Below the pieces are notes generated by a model. It worked only from the letters and a program-made list of their open reading frames with translations, ran no database searches and was not told the origin of the DNA. Both the position numbers and the translations under genes were made by a program. DNA of 64,000 bases from Centropus unirufus. Taxonomy: Eukaryota; Chordata; Aves; Cuculiformes; Centropidae. Shown in pieces: positions 26,031 to 39,137 of this stretch; positions within the stretch are counted from its first letter, which is position 1; each line of letters begins with the position of its first letter. The stretch covers positions 3,239,947 to 3,303,946 of the forward strand of contig VYZI01000068.1 of the NCBI GenBank assembly GCA_013397695.1. The letters run 5' to 3'.

Positions 26031-28656
26031 TAAATATTTAAACAGTGGCCACAGACTCTCAATCAACTTATCTATTCAGAGGTCAGAACATCAATACAGT
26101 CCAGAGTATTTACACTCTGCCTACAGTCCAAGCACTGCACTGCATCTGTTTCAAAAGGACAAGTTTAGGTCAAATATTTAATCTAGTTGCCTAGCTTTTA
26201 TCACTGTATAACTTTTGAATCAACTATGTTTCATAATCAAATTGATTCATATAGGTTTTAAGCAAATCATGCCTCAAGTGACATAAAGCTATTTGGGCAT
26301 CTGCAAATTATTATAAGTGCATTATACAGAAAGAGGATTCAATGTTCCCCATTTGATAATCCCCAAATGTTTCTTTAAGAGAACATTGTAGGGCTTGTAT
26401 CATGGAATACAGTATCTGAGAGAGCAAGTACAAAGGATAGGCTGCTATTTATGGCATTTATTAAAAGATAGGTAACTTTATTTTCCAGTGCATTCTCCCT
26501 TTTCTGTTCAAGGCTTTCAGATTACAGCTAAATAAGAGCAAAAAGGGGATGAAGGCTCTCTGGTTTGCACTATGAAATACTACCACCATACCCACTGCTT
26601 TATTCCTAGCTCACAAAATGGATCTGGATTGCTTAAGGTGCAATACAATAGCTGAAGCCGGATAACTAGTTTTTCAAACATTAATCTAAGTCAAGTTACT
26701 GCTCACTCTGATTTCCAGTAGGTTTATCTGTTCTGACAGTACTATAGCATTTCTTAGAAACATCCTCCCTTTGAAACAACAGATTATTTTTATTACAACA
26801 GAGGAAGGATTTGAACACTTCTCCACTTGGATTAAAAATAAAATTAATAAATGCAGTAAAGGTGGTAACAGTAAGAGATAAAACTGTACTTCACTCAGTA
26901 ATGCATCAAGCTGGGAATACCATGAAGCACCACTGACTCATTTCAGCAGCTGAACTCCAGTTTTCTAAGGCCAAAGCATTTCTAAACTAAGATAAAGCAA
27001 GTCCAAAAGGACTCCTGTGACTTAGCCTGCAGGCATGCCAGTTGACATAATCAGGGCAAGCACTGCATGCCAAAGGGCTTTAAAAACTGCCCAAAAACTA
27101 GAAAGTAAAACTAGTGCATTTTGGTCATGCTTCCCCCAAGAGGCTATGCCCTGCTCCATGCCTATCAAAGCAAAGAGGCTGCAGGTAGGTACCTTTCTGC
27201 CTAAGCCATAGAATGAGAGATGCTATCAAATTCCTTATCACTCAACTTCTATTGCTCTGAAAGCCACACTGTGATTGCAAACTCCTGGTATTTTAGCTAC
27301 ACGGGGAAAGAACTATTCTTGGTTGCTTTTCTTACACACCTGTGGGCAGACAATACTATGCAATAGCTTTCCTCTTTCACAGGAGTATCTGCATTTCTGC
27401 ATATAATGAACCACTCTGTATTACACAATACTCAATTCACCTTCCTCGAATCCATTCCAAATACTTTGACTCAAAAAAAAAAAAACCTGATGAATAGCAC
27501 TCATGTAACACTGAGGTAATGGCACTTCATTAGTCAATGAGAGGAGGTAGACTAAATCTGAACTAGAGATTCTGTATTAAGATCAAAATACCCTATTTCT
27601 GAGTCTACACCAAACTCAGAGGAAGAGCTCAATTTTCTCACCCTTTCATCCTCACAGAACTCGATTATTAGCATTTCTGTGTGCAATGTACACAGTCGTA
27701 ATCCTGATTACCACTTAACTAAAAAGCAGATTAATATTCTCCTCTGAAAATATGTATGTTATTTTGTAAAAAAATCCAAATTAATTCTGTAGCTACTTTG
27801 AGACCATGCAAACAGAAAATCCCATCCGTAGAACTGACAGCTGTAAAGCAGTCTCAAAAATAAAATTTTTACACTAACGCAGAACCATGACTCACAATAT
27901 GCTCCCTCTATCTGCATTCATTTTAGAAAACTGATGAACTGATGACAGGTGTCAGTTTGTGCTTCTTAAAAGAAAGATCATATGGGAATCCAGATTGCAG
28001 TTTTACCAAAGGTCAAATAAGAAAATACTCTGGAGTTCCACAGAGCCTAAGAAGCCATGTGTCCAAGAGTTATCCTAAATAGTGCTCACTTTCAATCCTG
28101 TCTTTGCTAGAATACGTAGAAAGGGAACATTTAATTGCTTTCTGCAAATCACAGGCTTCGAACCTGTCTTGAATTGTAAAAACAATTCATTTTTTAACCA
28201 GAGAATAAAACGATTTATTGTATGGTTGGTTGAACTGCTCCGAAAGCAAACGTTTTCCTATCCTTTATGTTTATGCAACTATTGCAGCTTTCCACAAGAG
28301 CCCTGTAGCTGTGGATAATAGGAGATTTCTTATGGCTGAATTACAAAGAGAAGCCAACACCCCAATTACACCTAAAAAATAAAAGTTCCTGCTAACAGTC
28401 AATATGGAGGCCATACTCCATTGAATCTCAAGCTTTTGCCTCCACAGCCTATTAGCGCCAAGAATGAAGTCACTCTGTAGCAGTGTCCCTGTCCTTTGTG
28501 CAGCAGAAGCTGTTCCTTGGCAACCGATGCAGACAACTGAGTTGCCAAGGAAACAGGAAAGACTAATTTATAAAAACTCTGAAACAAAGCAACTGTAAAG
28601 GCAACCCGATATAGGGTGGGTAGGTTCTGAATTACTTCCTACAGCATTCCCATCAT

Positions 28657-28680
28657 TAAATAAATAAATAAATAAATAAT
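28657..28680. repeat. (TAAA)n microsatellite
   Basis: Six perfect TAAA units in intron 3; likely polymorphic in length. Confidence 0.95.
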
Positions 28681-31378
28681 GAAAATACTCAATTACCAGT
28701 TGCAACTCATTTTTTTTCTGTTAAATTGGGTTTAAAACAAAATAAACTAATGCTTCACTGCCTCAGTATCAAGTGGCCCCTTTCCTGTTTTGGTTCAGGT
28801 TGGAAAATACACCTGAAGATTTATACTGGAGATGAAGAACGCTTTCCATTTCAGCCAGTGTTTTCTCTTTCAGGGAGGAGAATAGCTGAGAGGAATAGAC
28901 ACAGAACAACTGCTGAGAGGTGTGCCTGGATCATTTGCAAGCTGGATAAAGCTAACATTCACACAGTGAAAAGGCAGAACAATGGTATGCATAATCACAT
29001 GAGTAAAAGAAGGTATATTCAAATTTCTTTTCATTAATAAATATTTATTAGCAGATTTTTTTTAATTCTTTAGTAATTAAAGAGATGCCAGAGACAACTA
29101 TCTGCGAAATGCACTTTAACCACATTTACATTTTGTATACATGCACATGTGGAGAGTACATTCAAGGCATACATTTTTACCAGTGAATAAGGCAGGGAAA
29201 AATGCCCACCATAGTGGGCAAAAACAAGTCCTCTCTTCAAAGAGAAAGCTAGTATGTTCTGCTGCCTAGCCAGGGACTGATGGCAGGTTCCTACTGATGG
29301 GCGCTCTTCCTGCCATGTTAACCTCAGTGCTCTCCAATTCACCATGACACCTCCAGAGCTAGGGTTAGGTAACAACTATCTGTTTACAGACTGGCTGGTC
29401 AGTGCTTCATGACCTGCTAGCTACTGCCAAACACCCATCCGAGAGAAGACTTCTGGCTGCCTCACTTCTGTAAGGGGAGAAGTCCGCTTGCAGCACCGGA
29501 GGTATCAACCTGTGCCTGGTTTTACTCAGCCATAAAATTCCGTAAACTCATTGGAACCCCTTCAAAATCGCTCTTGCTCATTCAAGTTTGACTTAAGCAG
29601 ACCCATAGGTTCAAATATATATTAAGTGAGAACTGAAATTAATAGTCCATACACTTTATTTTCATGGGGAAATAGACTGGAACTGAACCCATCCTCCTGA
29701 TGTTTTCTGCAAATCAAAAATCAGTCATACAGGTGTACTCATCCTCAGCTGTTCAATGAACTGTAAAAACCAGTATTCACTGGTGATTACTACCATGATT
29801 GTCAGGTGTATGAAAACCAGCAGAGCTAAAGAAGAGCAGCTGTTCTGGGGAAATGCCACACAATCAGTTATCAAGAATTATAAAAAGAAAAAAATGCATC
29901 CTAACAGAACAATTCTCCAAGTTCCCTTCCTTTAACACCTTACCTCGTTTGTAAACTAACAGATTCTCCAGATTCCATTCATTTTAATGCAACAGGGAAA
30001 TAATTCCTGAACTATACGGTGCTTGTAAGAAGTTTCTACAGTGCATTACATTATACACCAACAGCCTATTTCCCACCACAGACACACCCTAACAACCTGA
30101 CAGATTCTATTCCATACAGCTTCTACAGAGAGCTTTAGAAGCAAGTAGAGTTTAAAATTTCATCTTTATAGCCTGAAGGGTTGCTGAACCAGACATTGTC
30201 TGTGAAGTTCTCTGTGCTATGGAGCTCTAACAGAGCTACAGTAACTTCTGAATTTGCATTATAAAACAAGATGTGAAGAATTGGAGTTCAGTAAGTGGAC
30301 AATGAACAGAAAAATCTGTGAGTGCAGACCAAATTCACCCAGTGGACATGTAAGAAACTTGTCCTGCTACCTCAGAAGTGGTTTTATACTCAACTATTTG
30401 GATAGTCAGACATCCTAGGAGAGGCACTGTTCACCTTAGCAAACAGTCAAAAAAAAAGGTGGGCGGCACACATTCTTGTCTCTTTACATACTGTGTCCAA
30501 AGCGTAGGAAGCTTTTATTAGCATGGCAGCTGCTAAGCCATTTCACTGAAATACATCATCGCACATTCTCCACTCTTTGAAGTGAGAAGACAGACTCTGC
30601 ACTAGGCAGTCCTAATTTTCTTCTGCTGAAGATGCAGTCCAGTCATAAGTGTTCCTGAACTACCCTCAATCTCAGTAAGTCAATCAATAAAACTCCATCT
30701 GGATATCTGTACTGTGGAGACACTTTCAAAACAGTGAGTGACAAATCCATTCTTCACTGCAGTTTATCCACAGGAAAGACTGGAACTCAAATTTTCTATC
30801 CAACTATTAACTTATTGGGAAAAGGTAGCTGTTGTGATATGCGTTAAATCATGAACATGCCATTTATTGCTTATTTTAACAGTTCTTTCATTCCTTATCT
30901 TGAAACATCCTTTGGATTAAGGATCCTTCATCATTCTGAAACACAAGCAATAACAAACATTTTCCCAATGCCTCTGAAAGTAAGGACTTTGGCATTTTTA
31001 TATGAAAGCACACATTTCATTGGCTCCAAAGATCAAAAGCAGCATTAAAATAATCACTCCATAGGTGAAAATTCTCTCCACAGCCTGAAGTTTTTAACAA
31101 ATATTTTGAAGCAAGTGGCAGATTGTTTGCATTTATATGTAATGGATCAAGACCAAGGAAGAAACATCCCAAAGTTTCTAGTAACATTGTCCTCTTCGAA
31201 GACAGTTGTATATGCTACCAAAAGCAAAAATTATTTCCTTATAAAGCCAGGTACCATGTTAAGGACATGCCCAGGCAAGCTCTGTTCAGTGCCAGTTCCC
31301 AGCAAAACCAAACAGAGCTGATGGAAATCTGAGCCATACCAACAAGGAGCAGGGAGAAGATGGGGGTGAAAATCCACC

Positions 31379-32144
31379 TGTCATAGTTCAGCCCCAGCCT
31401 TGCCAGTTTTGGCAGCTAAAACCAAAGCAGCTGGACTCCCAATTCCCTTCTGCCCTACTTCAAGGAGAAAGGGAAATGAGATGAAAAAGACTTGAGAGTT
31501 GGAAACTAAACTAAATCAAATCACCTTTGATGAAACAGTAACAATAATAAGAATGAAAAAGAAGAAAATAAAAAAATCTATACAGATATACAAAATTGTA
31601 TCCCCACCCCTCAAGGACTCTCCATCACCCCAAATGCCGCAGAGCAAGCGCAGGGAAGAAGACGAGTGGCAAGAGGGAGTTAGGTTCAGGAACGCACAGA
31701 TCTGGGATTAGGGTCAGACAGATGAGGCCCTCTCTGGATGTCGGCCATCTAAGAAGAGAAAGATAACCCTGTGATCTCTCAAGTTTATACTGTGTATGAC
31801 ATATACAGGATGGAATACTCCGTTGGTCAATTTGGGATCACCTGTCCTGTCCACCCTGCCCTGCAGGTGCGACCCTATTTCGCCTCTTTGATTTATGACA
31901 TTCCACCCACTCAAGGATGGCCTTCTATAGGAATAAGGCTAAGCCATGGTCTTCTTGCCTATCAGTGACCCATGTTAACACTTCTATAGAGAAACACTGT
32001 CTAGAAAACATGCAGTTATCTTTCAGAAAATTAAGTTACTTAAACATGACTTAGTTGAAGTTAGAAAACTGATTCTACTTCAGCTCAACACACCTGAAAA
32101 AAAGTGTGAAATAGCACAATGTTAAATTTCTGTAACAGACAACA
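31379..32144 (-). mobile_element. Solo LTR of an avian ERVL-type endogenous retrovirus
   Basis: About 770 bp bounded by TG...CA. The plus strand opens TGTCATAGTTCAGCCCCAGC, the reverse complement of the usual 3' end of these bird LTRs (..GCTGGGGTTAAACC..TGACA). The middle carries ACAGGATGGAATACTCCGTT and GGTCAATTTGGGATCACCTG, a block I recognise from bird ERVL LTRs. A TATA box reads on the minus strand at 31784-31789 (TATAAACTTGAGAG), so the LTR points left, the same sense as DCLK1. There is no internal retroviral region on either side, so this is a solo LTR left by recombination. I could not find a target-site duplication; the end near 32144 is less certain than the one at 31379. Two short open frames inside it are not genes. 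Confidence 0.8.
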
Positions 32145-35100
32145 TTGACAGGAAGAAAAACAAAAAAAATAGTAGAAAAAATTCTATTTCCTCATTTGTT
32201 CTCAACGGAAGCAATGTGAGCAATGGATTGTGGCTGTATGTGCACGTAGGCACACAATAGAGCTCCAACCTGCCCTTCCCAGATGGGCAAATCACTGAGT
32301 AGCAAAGACTTATGCAGGAATATCTGAAGAAATGAAACCTGAATTATGTAGGGTCATAAAGGAAAGGAAGAAAAAATTCTCTTTTCAATCTAGAGTGATT
32401 GTAGACTTAATGATTCTTGTTCATTAAATCACTTTATGTTTCCTGCAGGAAGAAACAAACTCTCCCAAACCTTTGCCTTCCTGACCCTTCCCGCACACCA
32501 TCTTCCCTACAGAAAGGGAGATAACTAGGAAGAATTCAGTTTGTCCAGCTGTTTTGCACTATTGGTAAGCAGCCGATGGTTTTGCTTCTCTTCCACAAGA
32601 CAATGAAGAAGCAAGCAAATGAAATGATACCTGAAGACAGTTTTATCAGGGTACAAATTCTTATGAATGAGAGCAGCACCCAAAAATCCTCATTATTTGA
32701 TTCATTATTTTATTGTTGATGTGTCACAACACTTGAAATTTGCTAGCGTTAACCAGTTGACTCAGAATGGTATTGTTCACAGCATTTAAATCTTTTCTGA
32801 GAAAGGAAGCTTGAGAGCATGAAGCCTACAGGAGATTTTGAAGTCATGGAGAAAAGAGTTGCCTGAAGGGAAGAAAAATCCAAGTTATGGTTTCACTAAC
32901 AAGACAGAACAAAGTTAGGCTACTAAGTTTTCTGTCTGCCAAAATTTTTATTTGAAAAGCCCTTACTTAGCTTCAGCTGCAGCTTCACCTAGTTAACTCC
33001 TGAGATATGTATGCAATTAAAAATTTTTAAGACTTGCTAAAGATCTAACATAAATACTTGGATACATCACAGATTACGTTGACAGCAGAAGACTCCTCCA
33101 TTTTCAAAAATGTAATAAGTGATTTGGAGCATTTACCCTTCTAGGATCCTTCTCTCCCTTCTTGGGGATTTGCTAGGAGACAGCTGCTTCTCTCCCTCAA
33201 CAGTGCCTATCAATAACCCTTTTACTCCGAGAACCCCCATAGGAGTTTCACAGAACTGAAAATCAGTTCCTTTTCCTGACCTATATGTAACAAAATACTT
33301 TTTAAAACGGTTGAGTGATTTTATGTTTCTTTAGTAGCTCTGTGCTGCTTTCTGCAAACTCCTCTCCTTGCTCTTCCTTTTGTGTCCCGCTTAGCCTCAC
33401 TGTTCCAGTTTACTAGCATAATCCATGATAACTTTATGTTGTCCCCTTATGGATATCTCTCCTCTTGGAGAGCATTTTTTTCCAGTCTCATGCTCACTGT
33501 CATGTCCACTGCTAAATAATCAGCCTCTCCTTCTTCACATCTGCATTTTTAAGTGATTGAAATTAAGTACTAAATTCAAATGGAATTATGTACACCTTAC
33601 TAAAGGCAAAGTTTCTCAGTCTTATTTTGCATAAGCCTCCCAATTTACTGTTATCCAGCATTTTCCACCTAACCTTGATTAGGACTGCCGGCATAGTTAG
33701 TGTCTTTGTTCATTCTAACATAGCACACACCCTCAGGAAACTGTTCCAGCTCTTGACAAGCTGAAAATGACTTGTCACCTATCTGCTTGAGGTTCTTTGA
33801 ACAAAGTTTAAAGACTTATTTCCAGCTAATAATCTAAACTAGTACCGAATAAAAGCTAAGGAAAGCTGTTACATGTTTTTGGTGAGGCTTTGTTTCCAAA
33901 GGACGGAAACACTGTACAGACAGACAACCATTGACTTGGGACACAAAAATTTCCCCCCACACTCTATCTCGTTCTTTTAGGGTCAAAAATTTGGAATTGT
34001 AATGCTGCCTGCGCTTTCAGGATTTCAGAATGATGTTAAATTCTGACAAGCTGCTTAGAAAGAAGCTTGATGACTGTATAACATCGTAACATTCCTGTTC
34101 AGTGCAGCAGCAGGACAAGATGCGGCAGTAAGGCAAAGGATAACCTTCCCAGTGAGGAACTGAAGGCAGTAGCAAAGAGCTGCTATCAGTATAGCCACAA
34201 TAAAGGTCATTCTTCAGAGCACCCGCCTCTTACTTCAGTGATCCAAAGCACTGGTAAAGCTTTCCTCTTCCTACAGATGCACAAAGTGACATTCAGTTGT
34301 TCCTTCCCCCTTCCTTCTGCAGCATTTAAGAGAGCAGTTCCTACTCTCTGCTGTGAAAGATGACTGGCATTCACTTAGACTCAGCACGAGAAACCAGAGC
34401 TTAATTTTCTTTACCGGGACAGCCCTCCTCCATCTGCAGCATTCATTTTTCAAAAGGATGCCACATTTAAAAGCTACTCCTCCTACCGTGTCATTTAAGA
34501 CTTGCCAGAGAAAGGAAAGTCTCATCCTTTGATTCTCATTACCTCCTTCCCCCCACAAACAACTGAAGTATAAAACACAACAGCTATACACCAAGATCCC
34601 ACATTTAAATACTGCTGCTTAAATGAGATTTAAGTAAAGCCTCCATATAATATTGGTTGGAAGCAATTTTTGGAAGGTTTTAATCCTACAAATACTATTA
34701 ACCCATAATGGCTCCTATATAACCATTTGTTCCTTTGGTCCCCCATTTAGTAAATGTTTTAAGATTAACTTCAGCTTCACAGCATTGTTTCTTGCTCATG
34801 TCTTAATGAAACTCAAAAAATATTCAACTGAATATCTCTTTGTCAAAACCAAACATTGTTGGTTATTCATTTTGACAAACACTTCAACTGAAAATTAAAC
34901 ACTACTACTGGAATACTTATATGTGACTATAAAAGGTTTTATTTCCTTTCAGTCTTGCATTATAGGAATGAAGACCCAGAGAGACCTTACCCAACTGTTT
35001 GGCAAGTTTATGCTACAGATACTGAATGTTCAGCTGAAGTTTATTATTGCTGAATTTAAGCAAAAAAGTGGGAAAAGTTGAAGTTTCAACGTTCCTGGTT

Positions 35101-38100
35101 CTCAGCCAGGTAAAATAGCCCAGTTGTTCTTATTTCATCTCTTTACATACTATGTAGCTCTCAACCTTTGCTCACCAAACTGACAGCCGTTAGTGTTAAT
35201 ACTAGCCCACTTGTCTTTACATATTTTAGTTTCCTTATCCTTGAAAAAAACACAGAAATTTTAATTTCTCTATCCTTGATGAGAAAAAAAGTAGCTGTTA
35301 ACATCAGCATTGACCAAGACCCTAATCAACTGCACAACCACTGAACACTTCTCACTTTTATGTTCCATTCTGCTACATACATGCATAATTTTTTCCACCA
35401 CCTCAAAGCAATAAAATGTTTAACACTTCTTACATTCAAAACCTTCACATATCATGCTTACCATGTTCTCATCTGGCCTCTGCTCCTGTTTCTGATAGGC
35501 TATTTGATTACTTTTTCCTACATTAACTGCTTCATATTTGCCTTATTAAATTTTATACTGATTGTAGTCCGTGTTCCCAATTAATCAGCATCACATTCTA
35601 TTTAAACAGATTCCTCCAGGGTATTTGTAGTGTTCCTCAATCTGCCCCAGAACGGATGTGTTCTGGTTTAGAAACTGAAATGTCCAAGTATCTTTTTTTT
35701 TTCTTAAAGCCTTCTTTTTCGCAGAAAGTAGAATCAAAAATATTGTATATGGACTTCTAAATGACCATGAGCTTCTATATTTTTAAACTCTATTCTTAAA
35801 TGCCAAGACGTAATTATGGCATGCATGAGTTTATTCTCCTGTGAACACAGGCTTTGTCATTATCAGTATCTAGTGTGCAGTTTCCCACAATACATGCATG
35901 TTACACTCACCTCTTTCTCAAAGTTATTTCCTCTCCAAGGAGCATGTAAGTATGCCACTAAAACACTCCATATACTGCATTAGCTTTACCTCAGATTTTG
36001 TGTGGGGGTAAGATGCAAACACAGATTTCATACATGGAGAAACAGCAGAAGGTTAAAGACATCTTGATTTTAAGCCTATATACAAAGATATACAAACAGA
36101 ACAAAATTGCTGGACTACAGAATCTAGATATTTTGCTCAGAACATTTCACACACAGAATAAACTCCATAGAAAGCACCATTTGTCAGAATTTGCTAGATT
36201 TTAACTGAATAGGAGTTGCAACTAGAAATCAAAATGGGAGGTAATACTGAAATACACAAGAGTAATTAAAAACTCAAAGAAAACTAAAGAAACTCATAGA
36301 AAACCTTCAGAAACAGACCCATGATTCAGAGGAACATAAGAATCAAGGCAACAAGAGACGGCAGTCTATTTCAGGGACAACTAGAATAAACAAAGTGTCA
36401 AAGGTTTGGCTTTTGGATGCATGCTATATAGCAGCAGCTGCAGTTTGCAATTCAAATTAATGTAAAACAGACACACAACCTGGCTACAAGGAAAGGCAGG
36501 TGAAGGTATTTAAACAGCAACCCTTCTTCTATTTAAAAAGTCAGCATGTGCATTTCAGGCAACATCTGTCTTCTCTCACCTTTAATCAAAGGCACTCTAC
36601 CCTGGCTATTCCACAAGATGCCCCCAATCTTTCCCTACTGCCTGGCAGCTTTGAGAAAAATCATTGCTTAAACCAAGCCAAAAAGATAATTAAAAGGAGT
36701 TCAGACTGGGATTTCACTCTCCATTCACTTAGTGAGTAAATGTCTCTTACAGTTTTAAGCTATTAAGGCTCGGAGGAATTTTAAATAAAAGAAGTGTCCA
36801 AGACCCAACATTTAATGGAATACCAAATCCACCAGAACAACTGATTTGGGAGGGGGAATCAGCCTTATACTGCTTAGCCTGAGTTTTATTTTAAGTAACA
36901 TCCAATTTTGAATTCAAAACCCTATAATGCTTTACTGGTTTCAGTGGTAGCACACTGCAGCTTTCTGTCTTGTTCTCTAAACTGAAACTCACTAATCTCT
37001 GACAATTTCACACCTTTCTGTGCTCATTTTTATCTACTATAAAATATCATACCCTGTCCTGCACACCCCAAGTCCTCAAAGGCTTCTTTGCTCCTCTGTA
37101 AGGTTTCAGTTCTATGGAAAAAGCTTGAATTCCTCCTTGGCAGCCTTCTCAAGCAAAACCACTTCCTTATAGCAGGCAGTCTGACATACTTAGTTTTTTT
37201 TAGAGAAAATGTAACAGAAAGTACTTAATAAAATTTAAGAAAAAACCATATGCGATAGACACTTTGTCACATACCACCAACTGGTGACACCAGGGAAAAC
37301 ACTCTCAAGAGTTTGATGTATTTATCAAAAACGAAGTAATTTTCAGAGCACTACCGCCTTTACTCAGTACAATGGAAATATTTTAACCTACTGGTAATTG
37401 TATTAGTTCCTAAATCTGATTTGGTCTGGACATTCTGCCCCCATGAACTGGCACACAGTAGTGGGGGCACAGATTCAGAAGAGATTAAGTCAATACTTCC
37501 TACAGGATTGAACAAATCAGTTTCAAGCTTAAAGAGGAATGGAGGGGTAAAGAGACAGAAGACATTATGAATCACTTATTCAATAGTACTTAATATTGTT
37601 CTCCCTGAACATCCTCTCAATCCCACTTCTGCAGAAATTCTCAGAAACACACAGTAAGGAAATAGAATAGCATCTCAAATTTCTGTGCCTGGCAGGATTC
37701 ATTTAAGAAAGAACCATTCTTGAGGCAGAGACCTGGATTCATCTTGATTACCCTGATGAGCAACTGAGAAGCATGTCATTGCCCTAGACATGCTTTCTAC
37801 AGAAAGAGAAGCAGGAGAAGCGATACCCGATCAAATAGGTAGACTATCCAAAGGTACTTATGTTTCTTGCCACTCAGTGTAAGAGACAGCAAAGTTCATG
37901 GCCTAAGAAGCTGCAAAGTATTGAAAATAAGATAAAATGCTTCACAGTTAGTTGTGAATCCAGAAAAGAAACTGGGTTCATCAAAGTTTAATTAGAAAAA
38001 CAGGTACAAAATTGGGCTGTCACTACAACTTAATCCAGCATCAGTAATTTTAGAACCATTTTGCCAGTATCAATTACATTTTGTGGTGGTTTGAAAATCT

Positions 38101-38350
38101 TGGTTCCTGTGAACAGGTAGAGATAAATGAAAGGATTAGGTTCCAGAGAAAAATATGCCTAGTGACAGAATATTTAGGTATTTGCCCTCTCAATATTCAC
38201 CATCCACAGAAGAATCTTCTTCTACACAATAGCTTGGAAGAATAGTGTTGAAGATAAATAGGTAATCAAGGACATACCTGCAATAAGTCTCAGGTAGCTG
38301 CTCATACTTCAGTTTGATTAAAAGGTTATCAGCCTTTAGTTTATTAATTC
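32145..38350. other. Intronic sequence without recognised genes
   Basis: About 6 kb of AT-rich intron 3 with no recognisable repeat family, RNA or coding exon. Confidence 0.5.
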
Positions 38351-38407
38351 AACATTTTCAAAAGACAGGTTGCCAACATTTTCAAAAGACAGGTTGCCAA
38401 CATTTTC
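38351..38407. repeat. Tandem duplication of a 24-bp unit, 2.4 copies
   Basis: Two identical 24-base units (AACATTTTCAAAAGACAGGT plus TGCC) at 38351-38374 and 38375-38398 are followed by nine bases of a third (38399-38407). Identical copies suggest a recent slippage or duplication event. Confidence 0.97.
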
Positions 38408-38691
38408 CCAATGTTTGTGCAAAATCCAAGGACAGAATTATACTAAAATGATTACATTACAAAGCAAATATTTAAATTCTAAGAAGTTGTATTCAGTATT
38501 AAAAATTCTTCCTATTATTTAATGTCTTAGGAAAGAAATACATGTGCTAAAAAAAAACTAGGAGAGGAATACATTGTTTTGGTTTTTTTCATTTAAAGTT
38601 TCTTAGAATTCTACTAAATGGCTGGAAATTCTCAATGCCCCTGTAACAACTAATTTTAGAACAAGCAGCAGCAAACTTTCTTTTTTCAGCC

Positions 38692-39137
38692 TTTAGAGGA
38701 AGGTCATAAAGTTGGTGAAGGATTTACAGGGGAAGCTGTATGAGGAGTGGCTAAAGTCACTTGGGCTGTTCGGCCTAGAAAAGCGAAGGCTGTGGGAAGA
38801 CCTAATTGCAGTTTACAGCTTTCTCACAAGGGAAGGAAGAGAAGCAGACACTGATCTCTTCTCTCTGGTGACCAGTGATAGAACCTGAGGGAATGGCAGA
38901 AAGATGTGCCAGGGGAGCTTCAGGTTGAATATTCTGAAAAAGTTCTTCACCCGGAGGGTAGTGGAGCACAGGAACAGGCTCCCTATGGAAGTAATGGCAT
39001 CAAGCCTAACAATGGCCAATATTTGGAAAATGCTCTCAAAGAGATAGTATGAACGTTGGGATTGTCCTGTGCAGGGAGACGAGTTGGAGTAGATGATCCC
39101 TGTGGGTCCCTTCAAACTCAGTTCATTCTCTGATTCT
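38692..39137 (+). mobile_element. CR1 LINE 3' fragment, about 450 bp
   Basis: Typical CR1 sequence: GAGGAGTGGCTAAAGTCACT, TTGGGCTGTTCGGCCTAGAA, AGTTCTTCACCCGGAGGGTA, GTGGAGCACAGGAACAGGCT, TGATCCCTGTGGGTCCCTTC and a tail ending CTCTGATTCT. The copy is full to the 3' end and 5'-truncated, pointing right, opposite to DCLK1. Frames are broken. Confidence 0.93.

Larger units (their letters stand above)
25453..31378. other. Intronic sequence, with gap and simple repeats
   Basis: AT-rich intron 3 holding the 20-N gap (26011-26030), an A-run near 27475 and a (TAAA)n microsatellite (28657-28680). No gene recognised. The segment 29.2-29.5 kb is slightly GC-richer but has no coding signal. Confidence 0.5.

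Noticed and set aside
31499..31968. Three short open frames
   Set aside because: All fall inside the solo LTR and match its noncoding sequence.
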